64,000 nt of DNA from Paragyromitra xinjiangensis (taxonomy: Eukaryota > Ascomycota > Pezizomycetes > Pezizales > Discinaceae): assembly GCA_038503065.1 (NCBI GenBank), contig JBCAMK010000016.1:992001-1056000 (forward strand). The letters are read 5' to 3'. A program made the position numbers and the translations under genes. Below, piece by piece: positions 48,808-61,237 of this stretch (position 1 is the first letter of the stretch; the number at the start of each line of letters is the position of its first letter). Below the pieces are notes generated by a model. The model saw only the letters and a program-made list of their open reading frames with translations. It did no database searches and was not told where the DNA came from.

Positions 48808-49807
48808 ATGGATCTCCACCTTAACGCCTCGTACCTCTCATCCCCATCGCAGCCGATCTTGCAACATCCAACTCCCCAACATCACCACAAGATCCACCTC
48901 GGAACTGGACTACCGCTTGTACCTTGTCCTGAATCCTTATTCCTCTCGCTCCAAACCGCGGCCGCAATGTCACAGCACCCGCAGAAACCACAACCACCAT
49001 CCCCTTCCCTAACTCCTACCACCACAACGGGTACCTCCAGAAAACGCTCTCCCCAAATCGCATTCGCAGATGAAACTCCCCCATCGTCTCGCCCGCCGTC
49101 AAGAGCGCATACGCAGCGTCGAGTCCGGGCGAAGCGTGCCGCGGAGAGGCCAGGATGGGTTACCGAGAAGGAAGAGAGTATAGGCCTGGACGGGAGAATG
49201 GAGGATGTGAGCGTGGATATTATGTGGCCTGGAGCAGAAGAAATAGAGATTGGGCGAAGAGTAGGAGAGTTAAGAAGACGGAGGAGGTTCACTGTGTTAT
49301 GTTTTCTAGGATGTACTATTGAACATTTGCAGGGGTTAAGGTTAGCCCCTTTCCTTTTCCGCTCCCGCCCGAAGTCTAGATGGTGAATGTTGACAAATGT
49401 ATGGTATCAGTCACGTCGCAACGCTCCTGGAAAATTCAGGTGCAGATGTGTTTGGTGTCTCCCTGACGCCTCCCCCACCACATACAAGCTCGCTGCCGAT
49501 TATCCATGATCGCACAAAAGCCCTAACACTCTCTTTGGGTCTTCTCCATCCCCTCGGTGGTGGTCGACAAGCGTTGGACGCAATAGTTGTCCTCGATAAG
49601 GAATCGCGCCGACGTATGGTGTTACCGGTTGGGTGGGGACCTAGATTGCTCCCAGGACAGAGGGATGAAGAAAACGGCGACGGGGTGAGCAGTGTGGTTA
49701 GCAGGTGTGTAAAGGGCGTTGAATGGCTTTGTTCAGAAGCTGTGGATGAGGCAGTTGAAGACGTGGAAATGGGTATGGGGTTTGAGGGTGTAGTTATGGC
49801 TGTGTAG
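48808..49807 (+). CDS. Unrecognised protein with a disordered N-terminus
   Basis: Exons 48808-49340 and 49411-49807 give 309 aa with closed phase. The in-frame ATG at 48967 (AATGTCACAG context) is a good alternative start and would give 256 aa. The first 120 residues are Pro/Ser/Thr/His-rich with a basic patch (SRKRSPQIAFADETPPSSR, QRRVRAKRAAER). The folded part begins near RRFTVLCFLGCTIEHLQGL, continues after the intron (SHVATLLENSGADVFGVSL) and contains ALDAIVVLDKESRRRMVLP and a GWGPRLLPGQ loop, then a helix at VKGVEWLCSEAVDEAV. The alternating hydrophobic strands suggest a compact alpha/beta domain. I do not recognise the family and assign no function. Confidence 0.65.
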
Positions 49808-51323
49808 AGGTGAACGGTAAGTGGAGAGGACTCGTACTGAGGTTTGTTGTGAAAGCTGTGGGGTTGGGGTTTTGGGTGCAATCCTGGCAAGATTCCAAAG
49901 TGGTGCGGTCTATAAGTCGTTATCACACTAGCTGGGTCCTCTGGTGGAAATATTTGGCCGCTGTCATTACCCCCTTGTTTTTCGTTTAATCGTTTTTTAA
50001 TCGGACTTTTCTTTGGTTGGCCGACTAGTTAGTCTTTTTTTCGCTCTTGCTCTCCCTTGTTTGATATCCTTCTCGTTTTGATACCTGTATGCCCGGTGTT
50101 TTTGTAATTTTGGAGTAGTGTTCTGATTTTGCCTTTTTTTTGGAGGAATGAACGGTCCTTTTGGCATTGGTTGGGGGTCCTGAACCAATGAATTTAAAGA
50201 TGGCGTGAGCTTGAGCGATAGTTCTTGATGAGCGATCTAGAGTGATCAGATGATCCGTCTATTCCGATTGAAACTAGAACCCAGCAGTCGATGGACGGAC
50301 TGCAAGAGGGGCAGCCTCGGATAGAGTCCCTGGAATAATAACATGCAATCTTATCAAAACATCGCTTGAAGTATCAGGGAGGGGTTCTCAGATCTAGACT
50401 TGAGTTTCCAGATCTATATCAACCAGCCGTGGGTATGGCTTTAGATGTCCTTGGCTCCTGGACTGCTTGTTACACTGTTGACTGGGTAAAATATGGAGAG
50501 TTTATCGCTTACGGTACCTCGAGTGACATTGTATGAAGAATAAGCAAAACTACTGACTCAGACACGTGGTCTGTGTCGCTAGCTTTCGGTATAACGCAGT
50601 CTTCATCAAGGTAGGAGAAGATACCGATGGGCTGTGGACAGCGGTTATTAGATTTTCTTTCAGGGGATATTTGGTATGTTGCGGAATAAAGGGAGGGGAG
50701 ACCCTTCCCTGCACGGGAGCATGAAGGGTGTAGCAGTGTAAGGGTATGGTTAATTCATTAAGTACAGGGTACAATAAGTCACCTCGACGACCAACTATGC
50801 AACCACATTGCTCTGTAAGATGGATATCAAAATGTCATATATCCCTCACAAGACCCACGAATTTTTAGTCTTAGTAGGTTCTACATTTGGCTGCTACGCA
50901 AACTCATGAAATTTAGGATCATAGTAGATCACTCGCTTCACCTGTCTGAACGTGCGTGCTACTCGTAGACACCATTGTTCATGCAAAACCCAACTTCGTG
51001 ATGGTCACAGCCTTGGGGTTCTACATTCAAACTATGATTGATGGGCTACTATAAAAATACTTGGTATGAAGTCTCATGTCGATATAAATCGACCCTTCCA
51101 TTTAGACACCCGCGAAGAAAGGAATAACGTAAGAACAAAAGAGTATCCAAATACAAGGAAGAAAGAAAAAGACAAAAAAGAACACCTCCTAAGCGCCAAT
51201 ATCAATTTCCCATAGCTAAGCAAACTTCACTGATTTGCTTTATGTTTTTGTATCATTGCGTCATTTTTATGAATCTAGCTCGTGTGAGCGTTTATTATGC
51301 CCACTTCAACTGTCCGCATCATC
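49808..51323. other. Intergenic region
   Basis: Convergent 3' flanks of the 48.8-kb gene (+) and the CHFR-like gene (-). Nothing supported. Confidence 0.4.
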
Positions 51324-52949
51324 TCAATTCAATTCACCATTCGGCTCCTCCTGCGGGACCTGCCCATCGTTATTCCCCCCAGCTTCGTCCGCCGCTCCGT
51401 CATTGCCACCCACCCCACCAATACCACCACCATCCCCACCACCATCGTTTCCATTCCCCTCATTTCCTCCGTCCCCCCCCGCAGCACCTCTACCTGGTAC
51501 GACAGCCAGCGCATCATTTCGCCTCAATTCACGTGGTGTCACTTCACATGCATGACATAGTCTTCTCGCGTGGTCCGTATTATGCGTTTGTGTTCTGCAC
51601 TCCCTACCATACCAACACTTCCCTCTGTTATCCGCATATCCTGTGGACTCTCGCTCATTGATCCACCAGCTCAAGAAGTTGTTTGACAGCGCCATCATCA
51701 TGCATTGTTGGCACGCGAACTCCTCGGGCCGTAAATGTTTTGCGGAAAATGGTATGAGGTTCGCGTTTTTGGCGAGGAGGAAGTTGTAGATTCTCTGTCC
51801 GACGTCCTGCCAGGACAGGCCGGAGGTAGTCATCCAAGCCGTGAATAGGGAGCGCTCGGTGGGATTAGTGAAGGCGCGGATATTAATTGGGTTTGCATTG
51901 TGGGATGCTGGGCCAAGACCGACAGTGTACATGGATGGGTGTAGGTTGGTAGCTAGGTTTGAGACTGGCATGAGGAAATCTCGCACGTTGCAATCAAACA
52001 GGTTTCCACAGTTGAAGACCCCACAGTTCTCACATTTCCAGCCAGACTTCCAAACAGTTGGGAAGTAGTTTGGGCAGGACTGGCAGCGATGATGCGAACG
52101 GTAAGAGTAAACGTCTGCACGTTGGGGGCCGCGGATGGGGTCAGGAGGTGGAATAGGGTCGGGACAGGTGAAGCCGTGGGCATTGGGGGTGGTGCAGCAG
52201 GGACAAGGTAGCCAGGTTATCCCTCCGTCATCCTCTTCTTCGGCTTCGGGTTCGTCATCCTCGTCGGAGTAAGTGTTGGTTATGTTGATCTAGGTTGAGG
52301 AGTCAGCAAAACAGAGTTGGAAGGAGGAAAGAGAGAGGGAGAAAGAAAGATTACCTTCTGGCCGGGCTTGTAGATTAACCTTAGCTCTTCGAGCTCACCA
52401 GGATCCCGCTTCTTGTCCGGGAAACGATTGAGTAGTTTTTCGATGATTGAAGAAGTTAGATGCTCATCACGCGTTCCCTTTACTGTCTGTCTACAAGTCG
52501 GGCAAGTATCTGAGCGCTCAAACCATGGCACCAAGCAAGAACCTCCAATCCGCACATTGTAAGCTTTATCCCCTTCAAACAAGAAAAGATCTAAACTCAC
52601 CACAAAATTTATGCAAACAATCCAAACAAGCTACTGGATTTGCTAATACTTCTGAACAAATCGCACAGCTCAGATCTGTTTCCAGCAAATCCTCACATTC
52701 ATCATCGTTCCGCTTCGGTGGCTGGTTGTTGTAGCGAGAAGCTTTCGCTTTCCTTACAAGTTCTGAAATATCGGGATCCGCTAGTCGTTTATTCGACCCT
52801 GAGGATGATGGAGGAGATGGTTGCTCAGGGATTTGACCTGCAGATTCTGGTGCGGAGGGAACAAGTCGTTGAGGAGTGCTAGGTGTACCCAGAAGGAATT
52901 GGGGGACTGGGCCTGGTGACTGAGGAGCTGGTGGTTCTGATTGCGACAT
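51324..52949 (-). CDS. CHFR-like RING E3 ubiquitin ligase with C-terminal PBZ-type zinc finger
   Basis: Minus-strand exons 52949-52601, 52542-52355 and 52289-51324 give 500 aa with closed phases. The N-terminal 95 residues are Pro/Ser-rich and contain no FHA domain. The RING finger follows (about 97-145): CAICSEVLANPVACLDCLHKFC, split by intron 1, then CPTCRQTV. An acidic linker leads to a Cys-rich region (CPCC, CQSC, CENCGVFNCG) like the CHFR C-terminal domain, and to a PBZ-type finger CWYGRECRTQTHNTDHARRL followed by CH, close to human CHFR. The tail is Gly/Asn/Asp-rich. CHFR ubiquitinates mitotic regulators and binds poly(ADP-ribose) through the PBZ in animals; a similar nuclear or mitotic role here is inference. 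The acceptor of exon 2 (GGAG) is weak but keeps the RING intact. Confidence 0.85.
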
Positions 52950-55900
52950 TGCTACGACAACTCTAGCTAGTCGCGAGGTGAAAGTCGCGTTATGGACGCG
53001 AAGTAAGGTGACGCGGGGAAAGGAAGCTTAAGTAGGACGAGCGGAGGGGTTATGTGTGATAAGCGTTATCTCGGTATATGGGACTGAGTCATAGAAGGGG
53101 AGTCATGGGCGGGCGGGTCGTGCGTCGGCGGCCTGGAGGCTTAGCCATATGTGACCAGGGGTGGAGCCGCATGACTCTAACAGGACTTTCGCTAGGAATA
53201 CACAGGGAACGCGTGGATCTGGGAACAAAACAATTATTTTTCGATTGTTTATGATTCGGAAGTGGTAGCACAGCGGACTATGAGTTTTTGTATATAAGGT
53301 GAGTCCCTTTTTTTTCGAGCTTAGAAGCTTGTTTGGGCAAAAGTTGGTGATCGAGTCATATCTCGTGATGGGGCTTAACAGCGTGCGCAGCAATTTCTTG
53401 CCAGAGACCTCACCCTCACCCTAATCCTCACTTTTTTTGTGACTGCTTCTAGTCCGCCTCGGCAGCCCTTTATATTCTACCTCTTGCTTTTCTCCTGCTT
53501 GTTCTCTCATACTCCCTCAACTCCTCGATAATTGCAATCGCTCCATCCAATCAATATCTTCTTTAATGATTCTATCACCTATGCGTTTTTCATGAAATAT
53601 TAGAGAAATAGCTTTATATTTCTGGTGAACCACCACAAACACGACAAAATTTATCTTTCTCACAACTTCACCAAACATCAAGAAGTCTAGAGATAATCCT
53701 AGCTAGCTAGCTAGAGACCGATGAACACTCATCACATCGATTCATCGTATTACTAACTACCTCCACCATTAGCTCTACTATTATAGACATCACCGAGAGC
53801 TTTGCGGAATCCTATTCACTGCTGGAGACATGGGGCTCGCCCTATTGCTATCGCTGCTAGGAACCAAGGCCGTCAAAACAGCATCAATTCGGCTGGTGAC
53901 GATACTTCGATCTAGAACGACCAAGAGCCAAAACCAAACCTTTATTTCTACTGCTTTTCTGGAGAACTTCATTTAGATTCATCTTCCTACCAACACCCTC
54001 GAGGTTGGCCTGATAGAAGTGGCAACCTATCAGTCATTACTACGGAAAAATAACTATTCAACCTTCTCCACTTTGGGCGCTGAGTAAATCCCTCTGGAGG
54101 AGGTTTTCCTGGGGTGATAGCCATATCGTAACGAATATCGCCTGGGCCCTCCGAGATTTTGGCTAAATCTAGCACCGGGTAACTAAGGGAGGGCAATTGA
54201 TGGTTATAATTTCACATCCCGAGCAACAGAAAAACCTAATAGTGGTGGCCTGGGTAGGAACGCCACAAAGCACGCATCAGTATTAGCTACAAGCAATGCC
54301 ATACAACAAGTTGGCCGGGTATTAAGAAGTAGCACGCACAACCATCATTTTAGCCCGGGGGTATTGATACCCAGCGTAACCAAGCAAGCGGAGTGTCGTT
54401 TCATTCTTTCAGCACCCCGGACCCTTTCCAAGGTTAAAACACGGACCGAAGTAGCGGAATACATCAATGGAACTCGCCACTCACCATTCAAATCCTACCT
54501 CTTTCAATGGATCAGCTTATTAAAGGACAGTTTACCAGACGAAAAAGCCTGTTGGAGATGCATTTTTCAAAAGGCTGCACCCAAGAATCCGAGCCGATAC
54601 AAAAGTGTGGGAGAGGTTATTAGACGAGCAAAATCCTACTTCCAAAATGCGAATAAGATATCTCTGAAACTAAGTCAGACGTACTGCTCATGGATCCGCA
54701 ACCATACAGAAGAGAGGAGCCGTTCGCTGTATGAACAAGCGTTGCTATTCTAGTTCATCCAACGGATACCCAAACCCATCGGAAACACTCTATGTGCAAT
54801 TGAAAGCTAGTCTCTTCATGCAATAGTGCGATTTTTGGGCCGATGAATTTCTAGTTACGGGATATATTGTCTATTGCCGACTTTAATCGATATCATTTGG
54901 AGACATCAAAAGCTTAACCTAATAACGCCCGTCACTGCTAAATAGGGGCGATCGAACAAATGGAATACCGCCAGATCAGTATTTTGGTGTACTAAGGACC
55001 CGTTTTTGCCTTCTGGTACGGGTTGTTAGCGGTTACTGCATATTCCCTTGCCCTAGTCATCAAATAGCTTGGCCTATTGAAGAGAAGTTAAAATCCTGAC
55101 GCCGGTTACACTGTGCGGATGGAGACACCCACTCTACTTCTAACCTTTTTGATGAAAAAAAGCGTGGAAGTCATATTAAAATAGAAATGCACCTGGCACG
55201 TGGCTTAACATGGGCGGACACACAGCAACAGATGTTCAACGATTTGCCGGATAGCTTCTGAAGGAAACTAAGGAATATTAAGGACTTGGCCTGGGCAAAT
55301 ACTTGCTCAAAGATGGAAGTCGTTCTACTTGATCCTCACAATTTCGGCTCATGGTCCACTAGTTCTAGTGGGGTAGTCTAGAGCGAGGATGCTGTATTTG
55401 GTTGGATATTCTAACAGCGATATGTGTTCTGACCCGTTTGTCATAAATGCCGCTTTACAAATGGGTCGGCCTATTTACAAATGGGATCACTTTGAACATC
55501 GGCTGGCACATTGACAAAGCGAAACTAAGAGATGGCTGGTATTCAAAACTTCCACTAAGATAGAAAATTCTCTTCCCCCCTCCCACCACCTCAAGCTCTT
55601 GTAACATCAACTACAGCTATCCACATTCACAATTTATAATTATAAATATACTCCCCTTTCCATCATATATACAAGCAGAGCCTGGGTTATATAGTTACCA
55701 TATACAATGCAGTGTAGTGTGTGGTATGATGTCGAGGGTAGGCTGACCATGATACTTGTGTTTCATTTTTAGAGCCAAAAGGATAATGAATTCGAAGTTG
55801 TGATACCTACATGTACTTGTGTGTGTTGAAAGAGTTTCCAAGGTCGCTTAAAGATAGTGTATTCTTTGAATATCGGCCATCTCTTAGCTTCACTTTGTCA

Positions 55901-58083
55901 ATGTGCCAGCCGATGTTCAAAGTGATCCCATTTGTAAATCGGTCGGCCGATTTCCGAACCGGCCTCATTTACAAACGGGTCAGAACATATGCACACCTAA
56001 AGGATCTCAATGCCAAGGAATAACCACAAACGTGACCTAACCTCTCGAGGCATAGAATATCTAATCACAGTTAATTATTCGTGCTACGAATATTTTGCTA
56101 AGGTTCTTCGTAGATCGCATCTAGAAAGATATACTTCGTGTAAGAGCTATGTGCGTCCAATCCACACCAAAGTTTGCAGAATGACTACATGTATCATCTC
56201 TTGAATTAGGGAGAAACCCAACTCCCATCTAGCGAGCGAGAGCCGGGTGTCACAGTAGCCTATACATAGTATACCCCGAACCCTGTATACAAAATTTGGT
56301 CATTCAATAGCCACGGCGGTTTCGTGTTATCCCAGTTCCCCCTCTGGATACTGTGAGCATCGTCAGCTAGTATATAAGTTTGATTTTTCGGCTAGTTTCT
56401 CATGCTGAACTTCATTAGTTGGGGGCGTGTATGGTCCTGAGGTAGTTTGCTCACAGGCTTTAGCCTAAGGACGCGAAACCTCCTGTCTTCAATCATTGGT
56501 AGCCGAAATGGCAGATATGATGAAACAAACTCATGCGTACTGGATAGAATATTTGCGTAAAAAAACCCAAAGCCTTTTCAACAAGGTAGTTGAGTGTTGT
56601 AGAGCTGAGTACCCTTTTAGCTTTACGCTGGGTTTTGGGTGAGGCCAGAATGAGAATGGCTACGTGGTGGCAGGTAAGGACCTGTTTGTCCCCTAGCGTC
56701 TTTGCAAAAAGTAGCCCACTGCAGGATACGTTTTTATTTGTATTACTTGGACTCTGATTTGCAATAGAGTGCGGCCCTAGAGAGAAATGCCACGTTTTGG
56801 AATTTTAGTTGACTCTAAAAACAGGGGGCTGGCTCTTGCTTGTTGCTGCATCACGCCAAGATTGGGTGGAAAGGCTCCAGAGCTTAAAGGTTCACTGTCC
56901 TATGGTGTTACCATATTTCCTGGTTGGTCTGCTATCTTTGCTGGCCTAGTGAGATTTCCATCATATCCTATGACTCGTGTTCCTGGTGTCAAGGAAGCTG
57001 AATTACGTGATGACGCTGTTAAGTTCCCGGGAACGCCTAGGATAAGTAGTAAATCAAATACAAAAGCAATGCTCGACAGCGTAACGGCAAACCGTACGGT
57101 TAGCAATTGCAAAAAGCTTCTTCAAGGACAATTCCAGCTTCGAGTAGGCCGTTGGTCATGAGGTTCGGTTTATACGAGTTGCTAAAAGCCCTATATCAGT
57201 ACTAGGTACCTATTCGCACCAAGCCCCAAAAGGTCTTTTTAGCCGTCAGTAGACCAAAGTTCTCTAAAATGGCGTTTCGCATTGACACCGTAGATATTCC
57301 CCGAGGAGTAAATGTATCTACCCCCTAGTCACTTGCTCCCTATATCCGCAGCCAGTACGGTTCTTCACGTAGCAATTTTTCGTGACGTTGCTATCGATTT
57401 TATAGTGAATGATATGTCAGGCTATCGATGTGCGTTAGATGAGATGTCTCGGCCACCCTCAGAATCTTGAGCGATAATGTGATTGTGTTTAGTAATAGAT
57501 CTAGACTCCCCTTGCTCTAGTATCACCCTTCCGGTTCTACCTATCACTACTCCATTTATTCTCGTAGATGGTAATTTCCTGCTTGGTTTGGGGTTTGGCT
57601 TGGATCTATCGCTCCCGCGATCTCGGCTGTTTTCCTAGACATCAATACCATCCGGCGACACCGTCATGTGGTGCCGCATTCTAAACATCCACTACATGCG
57701 TGAACACGGTAAGTCCGTTGATCAGCTCCTTCTAGGAAGAAGTATTCATAATTCGTAGTTGATAAATCTATCGGTATGTATGTATACGCCTCATTTCCAC
57801 CCTTCTCCTCTGAAGATAATAATCTAAAGTCAAAACACTGCACAAATAAAAACAGAAATCCCACAGTAAACCTCCCTGGCCAAACCCTAACATATAAGCC
57901 AAATATCCTCCATAACCTTAAATGGGAGTAGAAACAGGGGTAAGGATAATATATCGATACAAGAGAAAAAGTTGAAAGCATAAAACAGCTTGATAAAGGA
58001 TCCCACCCGCAGGAGCCTTTGTCGGGTTAAGATATGTAGAGATGGGTTCAAAAACCGCAAGAATACTTTCACACGCTCTCTCT
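52950..58083. other. 5.1-kb gene-poor region with a long-TIR element
   Basis: No gene is convincingly supported. It holds the element at 55421-55989. An open frame at 54364-54753 (129 codons, KACWRCIFQKAAPK, SQTYCSWIRNH) could be a remnant but has no ATG-proximal structure or family match. Short AGCT and TTTTTT runs are scattered through it. Confidence 0.4.
55421..55989. mobile_element. Non-autonomous DNA transposon-like element with ~125-bp terminal inverted repeats
   Basis: Left arm 55421-55547 and right arm 55866-55989 are inverted copies. The inner 70 bp is almost identical (for example AAATGGGATCACTTTGAACA), with C/T and G/A differences; the outer 50 bp is more diverged. Both ends carry TA next to TGTGTTCTGACCC / TGTTCTGACCC. 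The 318-bp interior has no transposase-like ORF. A shorter relative is at 35387-35604. Confidence 0.7.
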
Positions 58084-61000
58084 CTAGTTCTGGAACAAAA
58101 ACTGCATATCCGCCGGTGTCAGTTTATCCATCGCTGCTTGATCCCCGCCCACGGTAGCGTGAATCATCCTCGCCTTCTTCTCTTGCAAATCAAGAATTCT
58201 GCTCTCAATAGAATCCTCAATAACCAGCCTCGTAACCTTACAAGCTCTCGTCTGCCCGATACGATGGATACGATCCGCAGCTTGCCATTCAACGGATGGA
58301 TTCCACCACGGGTCCATGATGAAGACTTGAGATGCTTCGATTAAGTTGAGGGCCACACCACCAGCCTTGAGAGACACTAAGAACACTGTCGTCTCAATGT
58401 TTTCCATGAAGTGGCTGATCGTTGCGTTTCTCTGCGCAGGAGTCATGCTACCTTCCAACATAGCAGTTTGGAAGCCCGCTTTCCGCAACCGCCACTCGAC
58501 AAGCTGCAACATGCTCGTGAACTGACTAAAAACGATGCTCTTGATAGTATGATTCTTGCTACGGAGCTTATACAACTCTTCAACAAGGGCCTCAATCTTG
58601 GTGGACGATCTCCATGCAGACATGTCGATCCTGTTGATGATGCTATTTTTCTTAATAACCGTATAATCCGCCTCAATCGCTGGCTGCGTCAAATCGATAT
58701 TAAGTGAGATATGGCATTTAGGACAATCCGGATTGTTCTCGCCATCAAAACCATCAATGTATTCCTGTACACAAAGCCGGCAGAAGGTATGGTGGCAACG
58801 AGATTTTATTGCGTCTTCGGCTTCATCATCACAGAGAGAACAGACGAGTGTATTCTGGCCGTTTTCGGCTTGCTTTTTGAGGACGAGGTCGGGATGATCT
58901 GCTAACTGCCTCATCCTTGTGATCAAAGTAAAGATGTTTGCATAGTTATTCTACAGGTTGAATTAGCAAATGTCGGGAATGTCGCAGCATGAGAATACGT
59001 ACCAAGACAACACCATGTGCGACATAAGTGTTGAACTGGCGTTTACTATCGCCGTATATCGAATCGTACAAATCCAGTTCCTCTTCGTTAAAATAGTCGC
59101 GTCTAACTTTAACGATCTTCGGTGGCAACCCTAAGTCGTCTGCCCGCTCCTCCTTTGTGCGTCTGAGCATAATATGCTTCAACAAGATTTGAAGCTTTGC
59201 GAATGCTTCTTTGCCGGGCCCTTCATTTCCATTGTTCTGGATCGGCTTAAGGAGCTCGTGGTTGAAGAAACAAAGATGGTGCATAGGGCTGTGACCGCAG
59301 TCGTCGCAACCGCGGTTCGCTGTAAACTTCCAGTTAAGGGATTTACATGGGCAATTGCGGCAGTAGTAGTAGGAGAACGGATCAGCTTCTAGGAAGCGGA
59401 GGAGCGAGAAGAGTTCTCCAATACGGTTCTGGAGGGGTGTGCCTGAAAGGCAGAGCTTATACTTCGTTTGCAGCGCAAAAGCTGCCCTTGCAGATTTACT
59501 CGAACGGTCCTAGAAATTGAAGTCAGAAACAATGCTTTGCCGGGTTACACTTGGGGTATTGGGAAACATTACCTTGATATTATGCGCCTCGTCGAGAATA
59601 ATCCGGTGAAACTTGATCTTGTGCAGTGCACTATCTTCCTTGTAAATGCCGTCTTTCCTCTTAAAGCCTGTTGTCTGCTTCCGATACATGCTTTCCAGCA
59701 CCGAATAGGTCGTCATAATTACATCCGCCTCCGCCAGTTTATCCGCATTAACCTCTCTGTTTGCACCATGGTACACAACCACGCTTAGTGCGTTATTCGT
59801 GTGCTTCTCGATCTCGTTTTTCCATTGCACCAATGCGACTGTGGGTGCAATAACGAGGTTTGGTTTTGCTCGTGGCTCGGACATTAGCAGGCCAATGGTT
59901 TGGATGGTCTTTCCCATACCCATCTCATCAGCCAAGATACCCCCTTCGAAACCAGTTTCTTCCTGACATCGTAGCCAATGCAGCCCTTCAAGCTGAAATG
60001 GAAGCATAGTCAAGGAAAGGCCATCGGGCTGCTTATCCTTTTCAACGGTGATCTTCGGCTTAGCGTCAAGCTCATCCCAGATAGTTTTGAGCTCAGGGTG
60101 CTGCAGGTAAAGTTGGTAGCGAGTGTTTTCTTCCTGTTTGACCCCAATGAATAATTGATTAGCGCTTCGCCCCGATGTTTTTTCTTCAAAATATAGCAGA
60201 ATTCCAGGAATTTACCCTAGTCCTTCTTGGACCCCCTCTCCTCGCCCTCGACGGCCTAGCAGCTCTCTGTCGCCGCACTGGTGCGGCTATTGGGGGCCCC
60301 ACATCCTCTGCATCTTCCGTCTCTTCTCGCAAGAATCCACCTGCTCCCGCAAAGATATCATCCTCTGCTTCCGAAGTTTCGCCTTGGTCAGTGAACTCAG
60401 AGTCACTGCTATCATCTGCATCTTCAGGTAGGTCTGTAAGAGCATCATCCTCAGTAGCATCGCTAGGGGCCACAGAGGGTACACGGGATGCTGTTGCCTT
60501 GCCTTTACCCTTATTTACAGCTTGGAGAGTACGGGCGGAAGCTCTGGCGGTTGGTGCAGATCTTGGAGTTCCTGCTTTGGCTTTCCCTTTGCCTTTGCCT
60601 TTGGTGGAGGGAGGAGGTGCAGAGATCTCATCGTCTTCGTAGTCAGGCTCAGAGAGCTCGCTCCCATCTTCTTCGGGTTCTTCCACTTCATCCTCCTCCT
60701 CGTCTTGGGAGTCTACAATTTCTGATCTAACAGCCGAAAGACGAGTGGTTCTCCTATTAATTACCGGAGCTGTAGCCACTGCCTTTCCCTTCCCTTTGTT
60801 TCGGGTGGTGGAACTACTTCTGGAACTGATGGTTGTAGCAGGAGTATCTACAGCACCATCCATCGAGTTTGCATAAGAATCGGAGGGTTTGGTATCTTCC
60901 CCAGAAGTAGAGCCGGATTCTTGGTAAACCCTATTGCTCGCTTCTGATACCACTACCGAGACTTCGATCCCTGACGAGCTGGTTGTAGCGAAAGCTCGAA

Positions 61001-61237
61001 GACGTTTTGGGACGGGTTTGGAAGACCCCGCAACGGAAATCGCCCCGTCTTCAGATTCGGAGTCAGAGACATGAGTTCGCTTGGCGCTGGCTTTCCTTTT
61101 AGAAACTGGGGGAGTAGATTTCGAAGTTGTTGCGGCCAAACGAGTTGCTGGAGAAGATCGATCAGTAACAATTTCAACAAGAAATAGCTCCCTAGAGCTG
61201 AATCGAGTGACTTACATGTACGGCGAGTAGCAACCAT
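58084..61237 (-). CDS. RAD16: Rad16-type SNF2 helicase/RING protein of global-genome nucleotide-excision repair
   Basis: Minus-strand exons 61237-61216, 61147-60216, 60133-59573, 59509-59003 and 58950-58084 give 962 aa with closed phases. Rad16 is the SNF2-family ATPase that, with Rad7, scans non-transcribed chromatin for UV lesions and acts in a cullin-type ubiquitin ligase. Residues 1-320 are acidic/basic low complexity with three KGKGKA motifs. The helicase has Walker A DEMGMGKT, the DEAH box (ILDEAHNIK) and LSGTPLQNR, then the Rad16-specific Cys/His insert ([23 protein letters not shown]). A C3HC4 RING ([20 protein letters not shown], then CPKC) sits between the helicase lobes. Lobe 2 has [18 protein letters not shown] and [10 protein letters not shown]. 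Its start faces RAD7 across 988 bp. Confidence 0.96.

Noticed and set aside
54364..54753. 129-codon plus-strand ORF in the gene-poor region
   Set aside because: It may be a gene remnant (CWRC and CSW segments), but there is no family match, the frame opens without an ATG, and no adjoining exons were found.
56787..57161. 124-codon plus-strand ORF and an overlapping 70-codon minus-strand ORF with a hydrophobic start
   Set aside because: Both are short and mutually overlapping. The signal-peptide-like minus frame has no conserved features and no upstream promoter evidence.
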